In this document: positions 8,911 through 17,123 of the stretch, one piece after another | How the letters are laid out: every line of letters begins with the position of its first letter | Position numbering within the stretch: position 1 is the stretch's first letter | Assembly (NCBI GenBank): GCA_024234435.1 | Contig: JACKOF010000004.1 | Coordinates: forward strand, 21,517 to 85,516 | Length of the DNA: 64,000 nt | Reading direction: 5' to 3' | DNA from: Pseudomonadales bacterium | GTDB lineage: Bacteria > Pseudomonadota > Gammaproteobacteria > Pseudomonadales > Porticoccaceae | Notes under the pieces: generated by a model | Databases searched by the model: none | What the model was told of the DNA's origin: nothing | The model's input: the letters and a program-made list of their open reading frames with translations, nothing else | Program-made: the position numbers and the translations under genes

Positions 8911-10230
8911 ATGACAGACCAATCCACCGGGCGTGAGCCACGGCAGAGCGAAACCACAGACGACAAAAAATCATCGAATCCCGGGCGACGTCGGCGTCGG
9001 CGCCGCAATGACAAAGACCCTGCTACAAAGAGTTGGGATCTCAGCCAGTTCCAGGTTCCACCCATGCCAGGCAAAACCCGCTTTCATGACCTCGACCTTC
9101 CACTGGAGTTGATGCATGGCATCGCAGACCTGAAGTTTGAATATTGCTCGCCGATTCAAGCGCGCTCGCTGCCTTATACCCTCAGCGGCCATGATGTTGT
9201 AGGCAAGGCTCAAACGGGCACTGGAAAAACAGCGGCATTTCTGGTGACCATTATTGATGATTTACTGAAAAATCCGATCAAAGATGAGCGCTTTGCTGGT
9301 GAGACCAGGTCAGTAATTATTGCCCCGACCCGGGAACTGGTCATGCAGATTGCAGATGATGCCAAAGCGTTGACCAAATACACCGACCTCAAGGTTCATA
9401 CGCTGGTCGGTGGTATGGACTACGATAAGCAGCGTCGACACCTGCATGAATCTCTGTGCGATATTCTGGTGGCTACTCCCGGACGCCTGATTGATTTTTG
9501 TGGCAGTCGCGATGTTTATCTGGATCAGGTAGAAGTCCTGGTAATCGACGAAGCTGATCGCATGCTGGATATGGGATTTATTCCACAGGTGCGCAGAATC
9601 GTTCGACAAACCCCGCATAAAGAACATCGACAGACACTGTTGTTTTCGGCCACTTTTACACCGGAAGTCGAGAGTTTGACTGAGCAGTGGACCATAGAGC
9701 CCATGCGTATTGAAATTGCACCAGAGCGAGTGGCTACAGCCTCGGTCGATCAGAAAGTCTATATCACCAGCGCAGAAGACAAGTTTAAACTGCTGCGCAA
9801 TGTACTGGCCGGAGACAATGTTGAGAGTGTCATTGTGTTCGCCAACCGACGTGATCAATGCCGCCGTTTACAGGAAAAATTGCAGAAGATGGGTTTTAAT
9901 GCAGGCCTGTTGTCCGGCGATGTGCCGCAGGGCAAACGGGTAAAAACCCTGGAAGGATTTAAAAGCGGAAAACTGCCCGTGCTGGTTGCCACCGACGTGG
10001 CGGGACGCGGAATCCATGTGGATGGCATCAGCCACGTTGTGAACTACACCCTGCCTGAAGAACCTGAGGACTACGTGCATCGTATTGGTCGTACCGGGCG
10101 CGCTGGAAAAACCGGTATTTCTATCAGTTTTGCCTGCGAAGACGATGCTTTTCTGCTTGAGCCCATTCAGGAGCTATTGGGCGAAAAGCTCCATTGCGAA
10201 ATTCCGGAAGCAGCGCTATTGGTCGAATAA
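8911..10230 (+). CDS. DEAD-box ATP-dependent RNA helicase, RhlB-like
   Basis: 439 residues. A basic, disordered N-terminal tail of about 50 residues, with a run of seven arginines, precedes a full helicase core: Q-motif (YCSPIQARSLP), motif I AQTGTGKT, DEAD at residues 213-216, motif III SAT, and motif VI HRIGRTGRAG. RhlB works in the RNA degradosome; related DEAD-box proteins act in ribosome assembly or cold adaptation, and the sequence does not settle which. The gene is monocistronic, with its own extended -10 promoter, and converges with the CysZ-like gene 13 bases downstream. Confidence 0.9.
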   Translation: MTDQSTGREPRQSETTDDKKSSNPGRRRRRRRNDKDPATKSWDLSQFQVPPMPGKTRFHDLDLPLELMHGIADLKFEYCSPIQARSLPYTLSGHDVVGKAQTGTGKTAAFLVTIIDDLLKNPIKDERFAGETRSVIIAPTRELVMQIADDAKALTKYTDLKVHTLVGGMDYDKQRRHLHESLCDILVATPGRLIDFCGSRDVYLDQVEVLVIDEADRMLDMGFIPQVRRIVRQTPHKEHRQTLLFSATFTPEVESLTEQWTIEPMRIEIAPERVATASVDQKVYITSAEDKFKLLRNVLAGDNVESVIVFANRRDQCRRLQEKLQKMGFNAGLLSGDVPQGKRVKTLEGFKSGKLPVLVATDVAGRGIHVDGISHVVNYTLPEEPEDYVHRIGRTGRAGKTGISISFACEDDAFLLEPIQELLGEKLHCEIPEAALLVE

Positions 10231-10243
10231 TCGGTCTCAGCCT

Positions 10244-11065
10244 TTATCCGGTTTTACGTTCTCTTACCTGGCGCTCCCACATGATGGTTGCGCCAATCAC
10301 CGAGGCGGGTATCGCCAGTAAATTCAAAATCGGAATACTGGTTGCCAGCAAAGTGCTGCCTCCAAAACTGATGGCCGCAAATTTCCGTGTGGCCATCAGT
10401 TGCCGCAACGAAATAAATTCAATAGCGCTATTGTCGGCGCCGTAATCCAGGTATTGCAGCGCCAGTGACCAGGCTCCCCACAAAAAGATAATCACTGGCG
10501 ACAGCAGGCTGAATGGCGGAATAAATGACAGCACCAGGGTCAGCAGCAGCACTGCCACAATTCGCGGTAAAAAATACAGCAGTTTATGCAACTCTCGTTT
10601 AAATGATCGGCCAGCAATGGCAAGTACGGTATTAAACGTTAATGGCTCTGTTTTTATATCCGGGTTCTCCAGCGCAGAAACCTTCTCGGCCAGCAGGCCG
10701 TAAAACGGTGAAGCCAAGAGATTACCGACCAGTGCAAAGCTGTATCCGTAAATAACCAGCACTAATAAAGCGAATAACACCCACACAATCCAGGCCAAAA
10801 ATTCCAGCCATTCGGGCAGGTAACTCATCAGGCTGTTCATCAGTATTGAAAACTGATCAACAATCACAATCGAAAGGCCAATAAACACCAACAAATTAAT
10901 AACTAATGGCGTCAGCACGAGCAAGCGCAAACGCGGGTGAAACAGCAATTGAAAGCCTTCCAGCAGGTAACCGGGACCGTTCAGTTTCTTTCCAACGGTA
11001 TGGCGAATATTTTTTGCACTGACTGGTTTTTCACCTGTCATACTCATCTCATCTGTCTTGTGCAT
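10244..11065 (-). CDS. CysZ-like (EI24 family) integral membrane protein
   Basis: About 273 residues from the ATG at 11065; TTG at 11089 and later ATGs near 11047 are alternatives. Features match CysZ: the N-terminal GYLLEGFQLLFHPRLRLLVLTPLVINLL, then hydrophobic segments around LAWIVWVLFALLVLV, LVGNLLASPFYGLLAEKV and a C-terminal pair of membrane helices. CysZ proteins are sulfate/sulfite permeases feeding cysteine synthesis. No sulfur-assimilation gene is adjacent, so substrate is inferred from family only. It converges with the helicase gene. Confidence 0.83.
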   Translation of the reverse strand: MHKTDEMSMTGEKPVSAKNIRHTVGKKLNGPGYLLEGFQLLFHPRLRLLVLTPLVINLLVFIGLSIVIVDQFSILMNSLMSYLPEWLEFLAWIVWVLFALLVLVIYGYSFALVGNLLASPFYGLLAEKVSALENPDIKTEPLTFNTVLAIAGRSFKRELHKLLYFLPRIVAVLLLTLVLSFIPPFSLLSPVIIFLWGAWSLALQYLDYGADNSAIEFISLRQLMATRKFAAISFGGSTLLATSIPILNLLAIPASVIGATIMWERQVRERKTG

Positions 11066-11206
11066 GATGGCAGAACAGTCTAACCTCAAAAATATATTAA
11101 AGCAGTAAGCGCCGGTTTGTCCTGAAGGGAATACATTGATTACTAATCAGGACTCTGCAAAGAATACCGGCTAAAGAGAATGTGACAGATAACAGGGAGA
11201 TTGAAT

Positions 11207-11965
11207 ATGAGTACAGTGTTAAAAGTTTTAGCAGGGCTGGTGGTTCTGATTGTGGCAGCAGTTGTGGTGGTTGTTCTGAATCTGGATAAAGGCATCAAAA
11301 CAGCGGTAGAAACCCTGGGGCCAAAATACACTCAGGCAGAAGTTACCTTGAACAAGGTAGATCTATCGCTGAAATCCGGCAAGGGCACACTGAGTGGTCT
11401 GGTTGTGGGTAACCCCGCCGGTTTTAAAACCGGCCAGGCATTTTCCCTGGGCGAAATCAGCGTGCAGGTCGATACCAGCACCGTCACCAAGCCGGTTATC
11501 GTGATTCAGCAAATCCGTATCATGGCACCGGAGATGACTTACGAATCCGGAAAAAATGGCAGCAATATTGATCAGCTGCAAAAGAATGTCACTGCAGCAG
11601 CGGGTAGTAGTCACAACGCAACGGATAGCGCCACCGAAGCAGAAGGCGAGGGAGTAAAACTGATCATTAAAGACCTGTTAGTCAGCGGCGGAAAAATTCA
11701 CTACAGCAACGCCCTGTTGGGCGACAAAACCATTGATGTTGCGTTGCCTGAGATTCGTTTAACCGATATTGGCGAGAAGTCCGGTGGTGCAACCAGTGCT
11801 GAAGTGGTGAAAGAAGTGTTGGCCGCCATCAATAAAAAAGCCGGTTCAGCGATCGCCAACTCCCCGGCAATTGATGACCTTAAAAAGCAGTTGCAGAGTC
11901 AGTTGAAAGAGAAGGCAGATAAAGTGGTTGGTGACAAACTCAAGGGTCTATTTAACCGAGAATAA
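11207..11965 (+). CDS. AsmA-like single-pass envelope protein
   Basis: 252 residues. An N-terminal membrane anchor (VLKVLAGLVVLIVAAVVVVVL) is followed by an AsmA/DUF748-type beta-rich periplasmic domain with the recurring core TLNKVDLSLKSGKGTLSGLVVGNPAGF. AsmA-like proteins are bridge-like or lipid-transport-related envelope proteins; this short version is uncharacterised. ATG at 11207 is chosen over TTG 11201 because AGGGAGA (11194-11200) is well spaced. The last codons and stop are duplicated in tandem (11952-11981), and a strong terminator follows. Confidence 0.8.
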   Translation: MSTVLKVLAGLVVLIVAAVVVVVLNLDKGIKTAVETLGPKYTQAEVTLNKVDLSLKSGKGTLSGLVVGNPAGFKTGQAFSLGEISVQVDTSTVTKPVIVIQQIRIMAPEMTYESGKNGSNIDQLQKNVTAAAGSSHNATDSATEAEGEGVKLIIKDLLVSGGKIHYSNALLGDKTIDVALPEIRLTDIGEKSGGATSAEVVKEVLAAINKKAGSAIANSPAIDDLKKQLQSQLKEKADKVVGDKLKGLFNRE

Positions 11966-11981
11966 GTTAACCGAGAATAAG
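11952..11981. repeat. 15-bp tandem duplication spanning the AsmA-like stop codon
   Basis: Bases 11952-11966 and 11967-11981 are identical (TTAACCGAGAATAAG). The first copy encodes the final Asn-Arg-Glu and the TAA stop of the AsmA-like gene; the second lies just after the stop. The duplication leaves the protein end unchanged. Confidence 0.9.
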
Positions 11982-12009
11982 TGATCGGCTATTTCAGGTA
12001 ATGCAATCA

Positions 12010-12047
12010 GGCCGCCGGGATTTTTATGAAACTCGGTGGCCTTTTTT
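12010..12047 (+). terminator. rho-independent terminator after the AsmA-like gene
   Basis: A 10-pair stem (12010-12019 with 12032-12041, two G-U pairs) with a 12-base loop is followed directly by six T residues (12042-12047). It lies 44 bases after the AsmA-like stop. Confidence 0.85.
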
Positions 12048-12294
12048 ATGCGTGCTGTATGACAGGGTTTGATCGGGGCTGAATCAATTCACATGGGTGT
12101 TGCTTGGTTGTTCTGCGCGTTTGAAGGCTTCTCGACCAGAAGGGTGGGCAAGTGCAACGAAGTGGAGCGATTTTTGAGCTACTAGGCCGTCAATAAACAG
12201 GTGTCGCCTGCAACGCAGTTGATGATTCTGAATGCCTTGGTATTTTTGTGTAGCGAGTTTCTTAATCGTTCTGCCAGTCTTGGCTGACTTCTGC
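12048..12294. other. gene-free stretch, possible dispersed repeat
   Basis: These 247 bases lie between the terminator and the convergent M48 protease stop. The minus strand can be read as a short open frame (to 12084), but it has no recognisable protein pattern and overlaps the protease gene, so I do not call it. The stretch looks unlike normal 3' spacer and may be a non-coding repeat; only a search of the whole genome could show copies. Confidence 0.3.
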
Positions 12295-13734
12295 TTACTG
12301 GCGAATAATTTTAATCCACTCACCCGGTTTGGGTTCTCCGGTCGGGTAATAGTTGTTGATAATGCGTAATTCTTCTTCGCCAAATTTACCTAGCTTCAAG
12401 TGGTTTGCCAGTGCTGCAAAAGTGGTGTTTGCTGTGGCTTTAACGTAGTGAATGGTAAAGGCTTGCTGGGCTTGCAGCGCGCGGCGTGAAATCGGGCGAA
12501 AGCTTTTGATTATACTCATGAAGTCATCATTGGCCTGCTTTTTATCCACAGCGCTGCTGTCGTCTTTCAGCAGTATTTCTCCTTTGAAGATATAGGCAAG
12601 CCGACCATAGTAAATCACGGCCAGTCGTTGATCAGGTGTGGTACTGGCGGGTGTCTTCTTGCCGGGAATCAGGCCGGTGTGTCCTCTGAGCCCGGCCTGA
12701 ACGAATGATTCGGATTTTTTGAGTAGCGGGATAGCCAGCTGTTTTTTAATGAATAGTTCGGGCGGCTCGGTAGTCCGGTTTGCCATGCTCAGATCCATGC
12801 GAGCAGTGTTATCAGCGTTGTGGCTCTTGAGTGCGTTGCTGTGGCTGGAGAAGACCCAGCCTTCCGGGTAGTCAATCAGGAAGCCTAGTGTGGCGTTCTG
12901 GTAGCGATTTTTGGGTTTTTCCTGACTATCGATGTTCTGCCCCCAGACCATCCCTTCTGTTGCCAGACGGAAGGGTACAACGTTGGTTTCTGCCGAGAGG
13001 GTTTGCGGTAGTGTTCCAGCCTTGTTGATGACTTCTCGCAGACGCTGGTCGTTGCGGGGGTGGGAGGCAAAAAGCCCGTGATAGGTCTGGGTTTTTTTCC
13101 CGGATGCCTTGGCGCGCATTTTTTCGAGTCTTTCATGATCTTTCAGCAGTGATACAACTTCAATCATCGCTTGTGGTGGATAGCCTGCACGGTAGAGAAA
13201 CTGTGCGCCTTTTTCGTCCGCTTCCAGTTCCATGTCGCGACCATAACCCTGAACCAGCGATGCCCCCCAGAGACCACTGGCTTCTCCAACTTCATTGCTG
13301 CGGGTGAGAACAGCCAGAATAACGGAGGTAATCTGGGAGCCGGCCTGGGCTCGGTTCTTGCGGGCGTGGTGGCGTTCGGTGATATGCCCGACTTCATGCG
13401 CTAGAACCGCAGCCAGTTGCGCTTCGCTATTGAGGTAGGTAATCAAGCCTCGATTGATGTAGATATAACCGCCGGGGGTGGCAAAAGCGTTGATGCCGGG
13501 ATCATCCAGTAGCGTAAACGTAAATTCAAGATCCGGAGTGTCTGATGTTTTTGCCACACGAAGGCCAACTTTTTTGACATAGTCCGCCAGTTTTCCGTCT
13601 GTTATTACGGGCATTTCTTGAAGGATTTTTTCATGCAGTTCGCGGCCGGTTTTTTGATCCGAGCTTTCGGCAAATACCCGAATTGCTGGAGAGGCAAGCA
13701 GGCTGATGGCCAGGATGAAGAAAAGGTGTTTCAT
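12295..13734 (-). CDS. M48-family periplasmic zinc metalloprotease (BepA-like)
   Basis: 479 residues with a cleavable signal peptide (to about residue 22). The zinc site HEVGH is at 113-117, with the third-ligand region ELEAD at 169-173. Surrounding sequence (INAFATPGGYIYINRGLI) is typical of BepA/LoiP-type M48 proteases, which degrade or help assemble outer-membrane proteins. Instead of BepA's TPR domain, the C-terminal half is a different region ending in a LysM-like segment (GEPKPGEWIKII). It is the last of 13 genes in the operon starting near 26.5 kb and overlaps the preceding lipoprotein gene by 4 bases, suggesting a quality-control or processing role for that system. Confidence 0.9.
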   Translation of the reverse strand: MKHLFFILAISLLASPAIRVFAESSDQKTGRELHEKILQEMPVITDGKLADYVKKVGLRVAKTSDTPDLEFTFTLLDDPGINAFATPGGYIYINRGLITYLNSEAQLAAVLAHEVGHITERHHARKNRAQAGSQITSVILAVLTRSNEVGEASGLWGASLVQGYGRDMELEADEKGAQFLYRAGYPPQAMIEVVSLLKDHERLEKMRAKASGKKTQTYHGLFASHPRNDQRLREVINKAGTLPQTLSAETNVVPFRLATEGMVWGQNIDSQEKPKNRYQNATLGFLIDYPEGWVFSSHSNALKSHNADNTARMDLSMANRTTEPPELFIKKQLAIPLLKKSESFVQAGLRGHTGLIPGKKTPASTTPDQRLAVIYYGRLAYIFKGEILLKDDSSAVDKKQANDDFMSIIKSFRPISRRALQAQQAFTIHYVKATANTTFAALANHLKLGKFGEEELRIINNYYPTGEPKPGEWIKIIRQ

Positions 13735-14426
13735 AGGCTTTCTCCCGATTCAGGCGGGGTGTTCTCTTTGTCAAAAAAACCGCGCAGCTGGTTGCCAATA
13801 CTTTCGCAGGCCTGACTTTGAACTCTGGCGATAAAGGGGAGGGGGGCACCCACTCCGACCAGATAGGATGAACCCTTGGTGTCTACCCGCACCCGGCCTT
13901 CTTCATCAAAGTCCGTCAGATCCCAGATGATCGCTTCGTAGGAAGAGGTTTTATCCCAAGTTGCAAAACCGAAGCAGCCGCCCCCTCCGGGACCAATCGC
14001 ACAACTGATGCTGCCGGAGCTTTCGGTGGTTTCAGTGTTGCCGTCTACCCAGATCATATAGCGAATACCCAGTTCACTGATTTTGTTGTTGATCAGCGGT
14101 TCTTTTAGTACCCGTCGCAGGCGTTTGAGGCTCAAAGGGGCTGTGCGCGGTTCAAACCAAGGGTAGAGACTGTTGAGGAACAGGGGCTCTTCAAGTACGG
14201 TAACCCGGCTGTTTTCCGAGAGTTTGTCGCCGATACAATCAATAAAATCCGGCTCTGTTTCGTACTCACCGGCGTGGCGACGACCCAAAACCACCACTCT
14301 TTCTCCGGCATTGATAGTGATAAGGTTGTTGTCCTCGCGATACTCATCAATGGTGGTAGAAGTGGTGCAGGCTTGCAGGAGTGCAAGCAGGGTTAACAGC
14401 AACAGTGCGGGAGCGGTCTTTTTCAT
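13731..14426 (-). CDS. uncharacterised lipoprotein of the VWA/channel operon
   Basis: 231 residues. Lipoprotein signal MKKTAPALLLLTLLALLQAC (Cys 20). The mature part has a segment with a glycine stretch (CAIGPGGGGCFGFATW) and a Trp/Asp-rich strand (YEAIIWDLTDFDEEG). I recognise no family. It overlaps the M48 gene and the preceding lipoprotein gene by 4 bases each, so it is translationally coupled within the operon. Location is likely the outer membrane, inner leaflet. Confidence 0.78.
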   Translation of the reverse strand: MKKTAPALLLLTLLALLQACTTSTTIDEYREDNNLITINAGERVVVLGRRHAGEYETEPDFIDCIGDKLSENSRVTVLEEPLFLNSLYPWFEPRTAPLSLKRLRRVLKEPLINNKISELGIRYMIWVDGNTETTESSGSISCAIGPGGGGCFGFATWDKTSSYEAIIWDLTDFDEEGRVRVDTKGSSYLVGVGAPLPFIARVQSQACESIGNQLRGFFDKENTPPESGESL

Positions 14427-15025
14427 TTTTGTTGCTCCAGCCAGTTTCTGATCTCAGGCACTCTCGGCAGCTCGATAATCAGGCGCGCACCGGCATCACG
14501 CATGGCCACAACGGCGGCTTCATTGAGGGCGTCTTCGTTGCTGGCCATAAAGCGGTCCTGGGTTTTTCCGTAGGAGGTCATTAACCAGTCTGCTATGGTT
14601 TCGCCCCGGTTGTTGAACACCTGAATATTGTATTTGATCCAGATTTCAAAAATTTTGGCATTGCTTTCTGCCGGTGTGACCAGTTGTAGTTCTTCAACAT
14701 GGGGTGCGATGATCAAATCAACCGAGCTGTTTGCCGAAGCGCTTGGTAACGGTATGGTGCGATTGAATAAATCTTTCAGAATCTGTGTAAACAGCTCAAC
14801 CTGGGCGCTTCCCAACCCGATACTGATATCTGCCCCTTCGTTGGAGGTGTAGGTGTAGTGTTGAAACTGGTCATCAAGCACCAGCCCTGCCGTAACCGGG
14901 AGTTTGTGTGTCAATGCATTGGGATAGTCGCCCTCGACCACCAGAGAGGCACCGCTGCAACCGCCCAGTAACAGTGATATCAGGATACCGAGTGTGGTTG
15001 TTATTTTAGTTGTTGTGTTTCTCAT
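14423..15025 (-). CDS. uncharacterised lipoprotein of the VWA/channel operon
   Basis: 200 residues. Lipobox SLLLGGC (Cys 23). The mature part contains LPVTAGLVLDDQFQHYTYTSNE and VELFTQILKDLF, with a pattern like small periplasmic lipoproteins of the YajG type (alternating beta strands, then an amphipathic helix). That resemblance is weak. It follows the second VWA gene after 37 bases and overlaps the next lipoprotein gene by 4 bases. Confidence 0.78.
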   Translation of the reverse strand: MRNTTTKITTTLGILISLLLGGCSGASLVVEGDYPNALTHKLPVTAGLVLDDQFQHYTYTSNEGADISIGLGSAQVELFTQILKDLFNRTIPLPSASANSSVDLIIAPHVEELQLVTPAESNAKIFEIWIKYNIQVFNNRGETIADWLMTSYGKTQDRFMASNEDALNEAAVVAMRDAGARLIIELPRVPEIRNWLEQQK

Positions 15026-15062
15026 GCAAATTTCTCATGCAGGTTTGTTGCTGGTAAGTGCT

Positions 15063-16055
15063 CTATTTGAGGCTGTTGAGTCCGACAAAGGTTCCGCCAT
15101 TACGATAACTCAACTCCCGCATTAGCGCCGCGAACCGGATAGCGGTTTCCGCCCTGCCATTTTGAATCAGAAAATGCACCGGGAAACCGATGGTATGAAT
15201 TCTCACTAACTGATCACCGTTGCGGCGGGAGCGATTGATTTTTTCCACGGTGTCGAGCACTTGCTTGATTGAACCCCCGGTGAAGTCGTCGCCAAATACA
15301 TAAAGGCTGATTTTTTTATCGGGTGAATAAAAGGCGCGAATGGCTTTTTCGATTCCCTCCACAGGGCTGGAATTACTGAAAGGTGACCAGTTGGCAAGCG
15401 TTTTGATAATGGCGTTGCGACGCCCGGGGCTGTCGGGTATCCATTTCCCCCGGTAACTGGAAAACATATAGTCACCCATATCGTTCATCACCTGTATGCC
15501 TTTGACGTTCGGGTAAATGTCGAGAATATTGATCATTTCCCTGCGCACTTTGGGCCATGCAAAGTTGAACATACTGCCCGAAGTATCAACAATGAAAACA
15601 ATGTATTCGCTGTCAACTGGAATGCCACCCACCAGCTGGTTTTTGCGGCGGTACTGGTCTCCCAACAGCCTTTCCATTTCTTCGGTTAGCACCTGTAATG
15701 CCAGGGTAAGTTTATCCCTTTCAATGGTGTCTACTTGGGCAATGGCATCTCTCTGCTTTTCAACGCTGGCCAGTTGTTCCTGTAGCCGGGCGATTCGTGT
15801 TTTCAGGTCAGAGAGCTGTTCCTCGCGGGAAAGCAGTTCCCGGTTTAGCGTGGCTGTTTCTCCCCGCAGGCTGAACAGCTGTTGTTGAAGTTGTTTGATG
15901 CTGCCGTTGAGCGGGTTCAGTGATTGCTCAAAAGCAGTAGATTCGACTGTTTTTGCGATCACCAGTAGCAGAACGATGGCGCCAAACCCGCAGCTGACCA
16001 CGTCCAGAAACGAAATGCTGATTTCCGGCACCAGGCGCCTTTCGCGACGTTTCAT
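15063..16055 (-). CDS. VWA protein with ExbD/MotB-like N-terminal anchor (second copy)
   Basis: 330 residues. A short basic N-terminus is followed by one membrane segment (about 13-34) starting SFLDVVSCGFGA, with Asp 18 at its edge, as in ExbD/TolR/MotB anchors. Residues about 45-135 form a coiled coil and 150-330 a von Willebrand A domain. The MIDAS first motif is DTSGS (157-161); NSSP near 229 could supply the third-position Ser, and GDD at 255-257 the acidic residue. It is paralogous to the neighbouring upstream gene, whose frame it overlaps by 4 bases. Inferred to sit with the channel protein encoded at 18.4-19.2 kb; the VWA domain would be periplasmic. Confidence 0.85.
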   Translation of the reverse strand: MKRRERRLVPEISISFLDVVSCGFGAIVLLLVIAKTVESTAFEQSLNPLNGSIKQLQQQLFSLRGETATLNRELLSREEQLSDLKTRIARLQEQLASVEKQRDAIAQVDTIERDKLTLALQVLTEEMERLLGDQYRRKNQLVGGIPVDSEYIVFIVDTSGSMFNFAWPKVRREMINILDIYPNVKGIQVMNDMGDYMFSSYRGKWIPDSPGRRNAIIKTLANWSPFSNSSPVEGIEKAIRAFYSPDKKISLYVFGDDFTGGSIKQVLDTVEKINRSRRNGDQLVRIHTIGFPVHFLIQNGRAETAIRFAALMRELSYRNGGTFVGLNSLK

Positions 16056-17122
16056 GGCCAGTCCTTTGAGGGGCTAAGGAATGAGCCCTGGCTGCGCAAT
16101 GCCAGTTGCCAGAATCTCGCAGCGGCAACCGGATCACCTTCCATCGGCAGCAAGATAACGTTAACCGGAAGGCGGCGGGGTAGCAGCTCAACCGCTTCAT
16201 CAAACAATTTGACTCTCTGGCGACCGGAAACGGTTGTTCCCTTCGGTTGATCTGAGCCCTGGGTCGGCAAGCCGTCGGTAATGATAAAAAGGTTGTCTGC
16301 CTTGCTTTCAAAATCGTTCAGCACCGAAAAGGCATTGGCCAGACTGGTGCCGCCCTGGGGAATGGTGGATTGTAAGTTGCCGACCAGCTTGTCGAGCAGG
16401 GCGCTGTCTGCCGTACTCTGCCATTTGCCTTCGGTGCCTTGCAATGCAGGCCGTGCGCGGGTATTGAAGGTGTAAACCTGAACCCGGCTTTCCGGGGGCA
16501 GTTGGGCCAGCAGCCATTCCGCTGTTTTCAGTGCTCGTTGCCATTTGTCGGCCTGCTGTTTGGTCGCATTGCTCATATTGCGCAGTCGAATAACATTGAC
16601 GATTGAGTCAGAGAGCATGCTTGCGGAAGCATCGAGTAAAATCATTACTCGGTTGCCCCCCAGTTTGAGGCCGGTCAGGTACTGGCGGTCACCTTGCCCG
16701 GTGAATCGTCGCAAGTCTTCGCCGCTGCCCTGTTCCTGCAGGCTTTCGGTTTCGCGTTCAAGTTCTTCTACCTGTTTGCGAAGTGCCGCTATTTCGTTTT
16801 CCGGATCCTTCTGTGCACTGAGTTCGCGCTGGGCAAAATCGATTTTTTCCACAACCCGGTTCGATAGCCCCTGGGCGTCGAGAATATTTTTCTCGGCAGC
16901 GGCAAGGCTGTTGCGCAATTCCACCAGCTGATCACGGCCAACCCGGATATCCTCCTTCAGTAAATCAACTTCGGCGGCCAGATTGGGGTCGGCGGCCTGA
17001 ATAGCGGTAGCATCGTGTTTCAGTATCAGGAACAGCAGGGTTACCGCGCCGAAACCACAGGCCATAATGTCGAGAAACGACAGGCTGAAAGTGGTTATGC
17101 TCCGCTTTCTGGCCCGGGCCAT
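16052..17122 (-). CDS. VWA protein with ExbD/MotB-like N-terminal anchor (first copy)
   Basis: 356 residues. Positively charged start, then SFLDIMACGFGAVTLLFLI (residues 15-33) as the only membrane segment, with Asp 18 in the position expected for an ExbD/TolR/MotB proton-carrying Asp. A coiled coil (about 45-132) leads to a VWA domain with an intact MIDAS: DASAS 164-168, Thr 259 (PQGGTS) and Asp 283 (ITDG). The product of the next gene shares the same anchor at the same residue numbers. The start is one base after the stop of the actin-like gene. Metal-dependent protein binding in the periplasm is inferred. Confidence 0.87.
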   Translation of the reverse strand: MARARKRSITTFSLSFLDIMACGFGAVTLLFLILKHDATAIQAADPNLAAEVDLLKEDIRVGRDQLVELRNSLAAAEKNILDAQGLSNRVVEKIDFAQRELSAQKDPENEIAALRKQVEELERETESLQEQGSGEDLRRFTGQGDRQYLTGLKLGGNRVMILLDASASMLSDSIVNVIRLRNMSNATKQQADKWQRALKTAEWLLAQLPPESRVQVYTFNTRARPALQGTEGKWQSTADSALLDKLVGNLQSTIPQGGTSLANAFSVLNDFESKADNLFIITDGLPTQGSDQPKGTTVSGRQRVKLFDEAVELLPRRLPVNVILLPMEGDPVAAARFWQLALRSQGSFLSPSKDWP

Positions 17123-17123
17123 G

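Noticed and set aside
12084..12383. 99-codon minus-strand open frame overlapping the M48 gene end
   Set aside because: No family pattern; it runs out of frame into the M48 coding sequence, so it is not counted as a gene.
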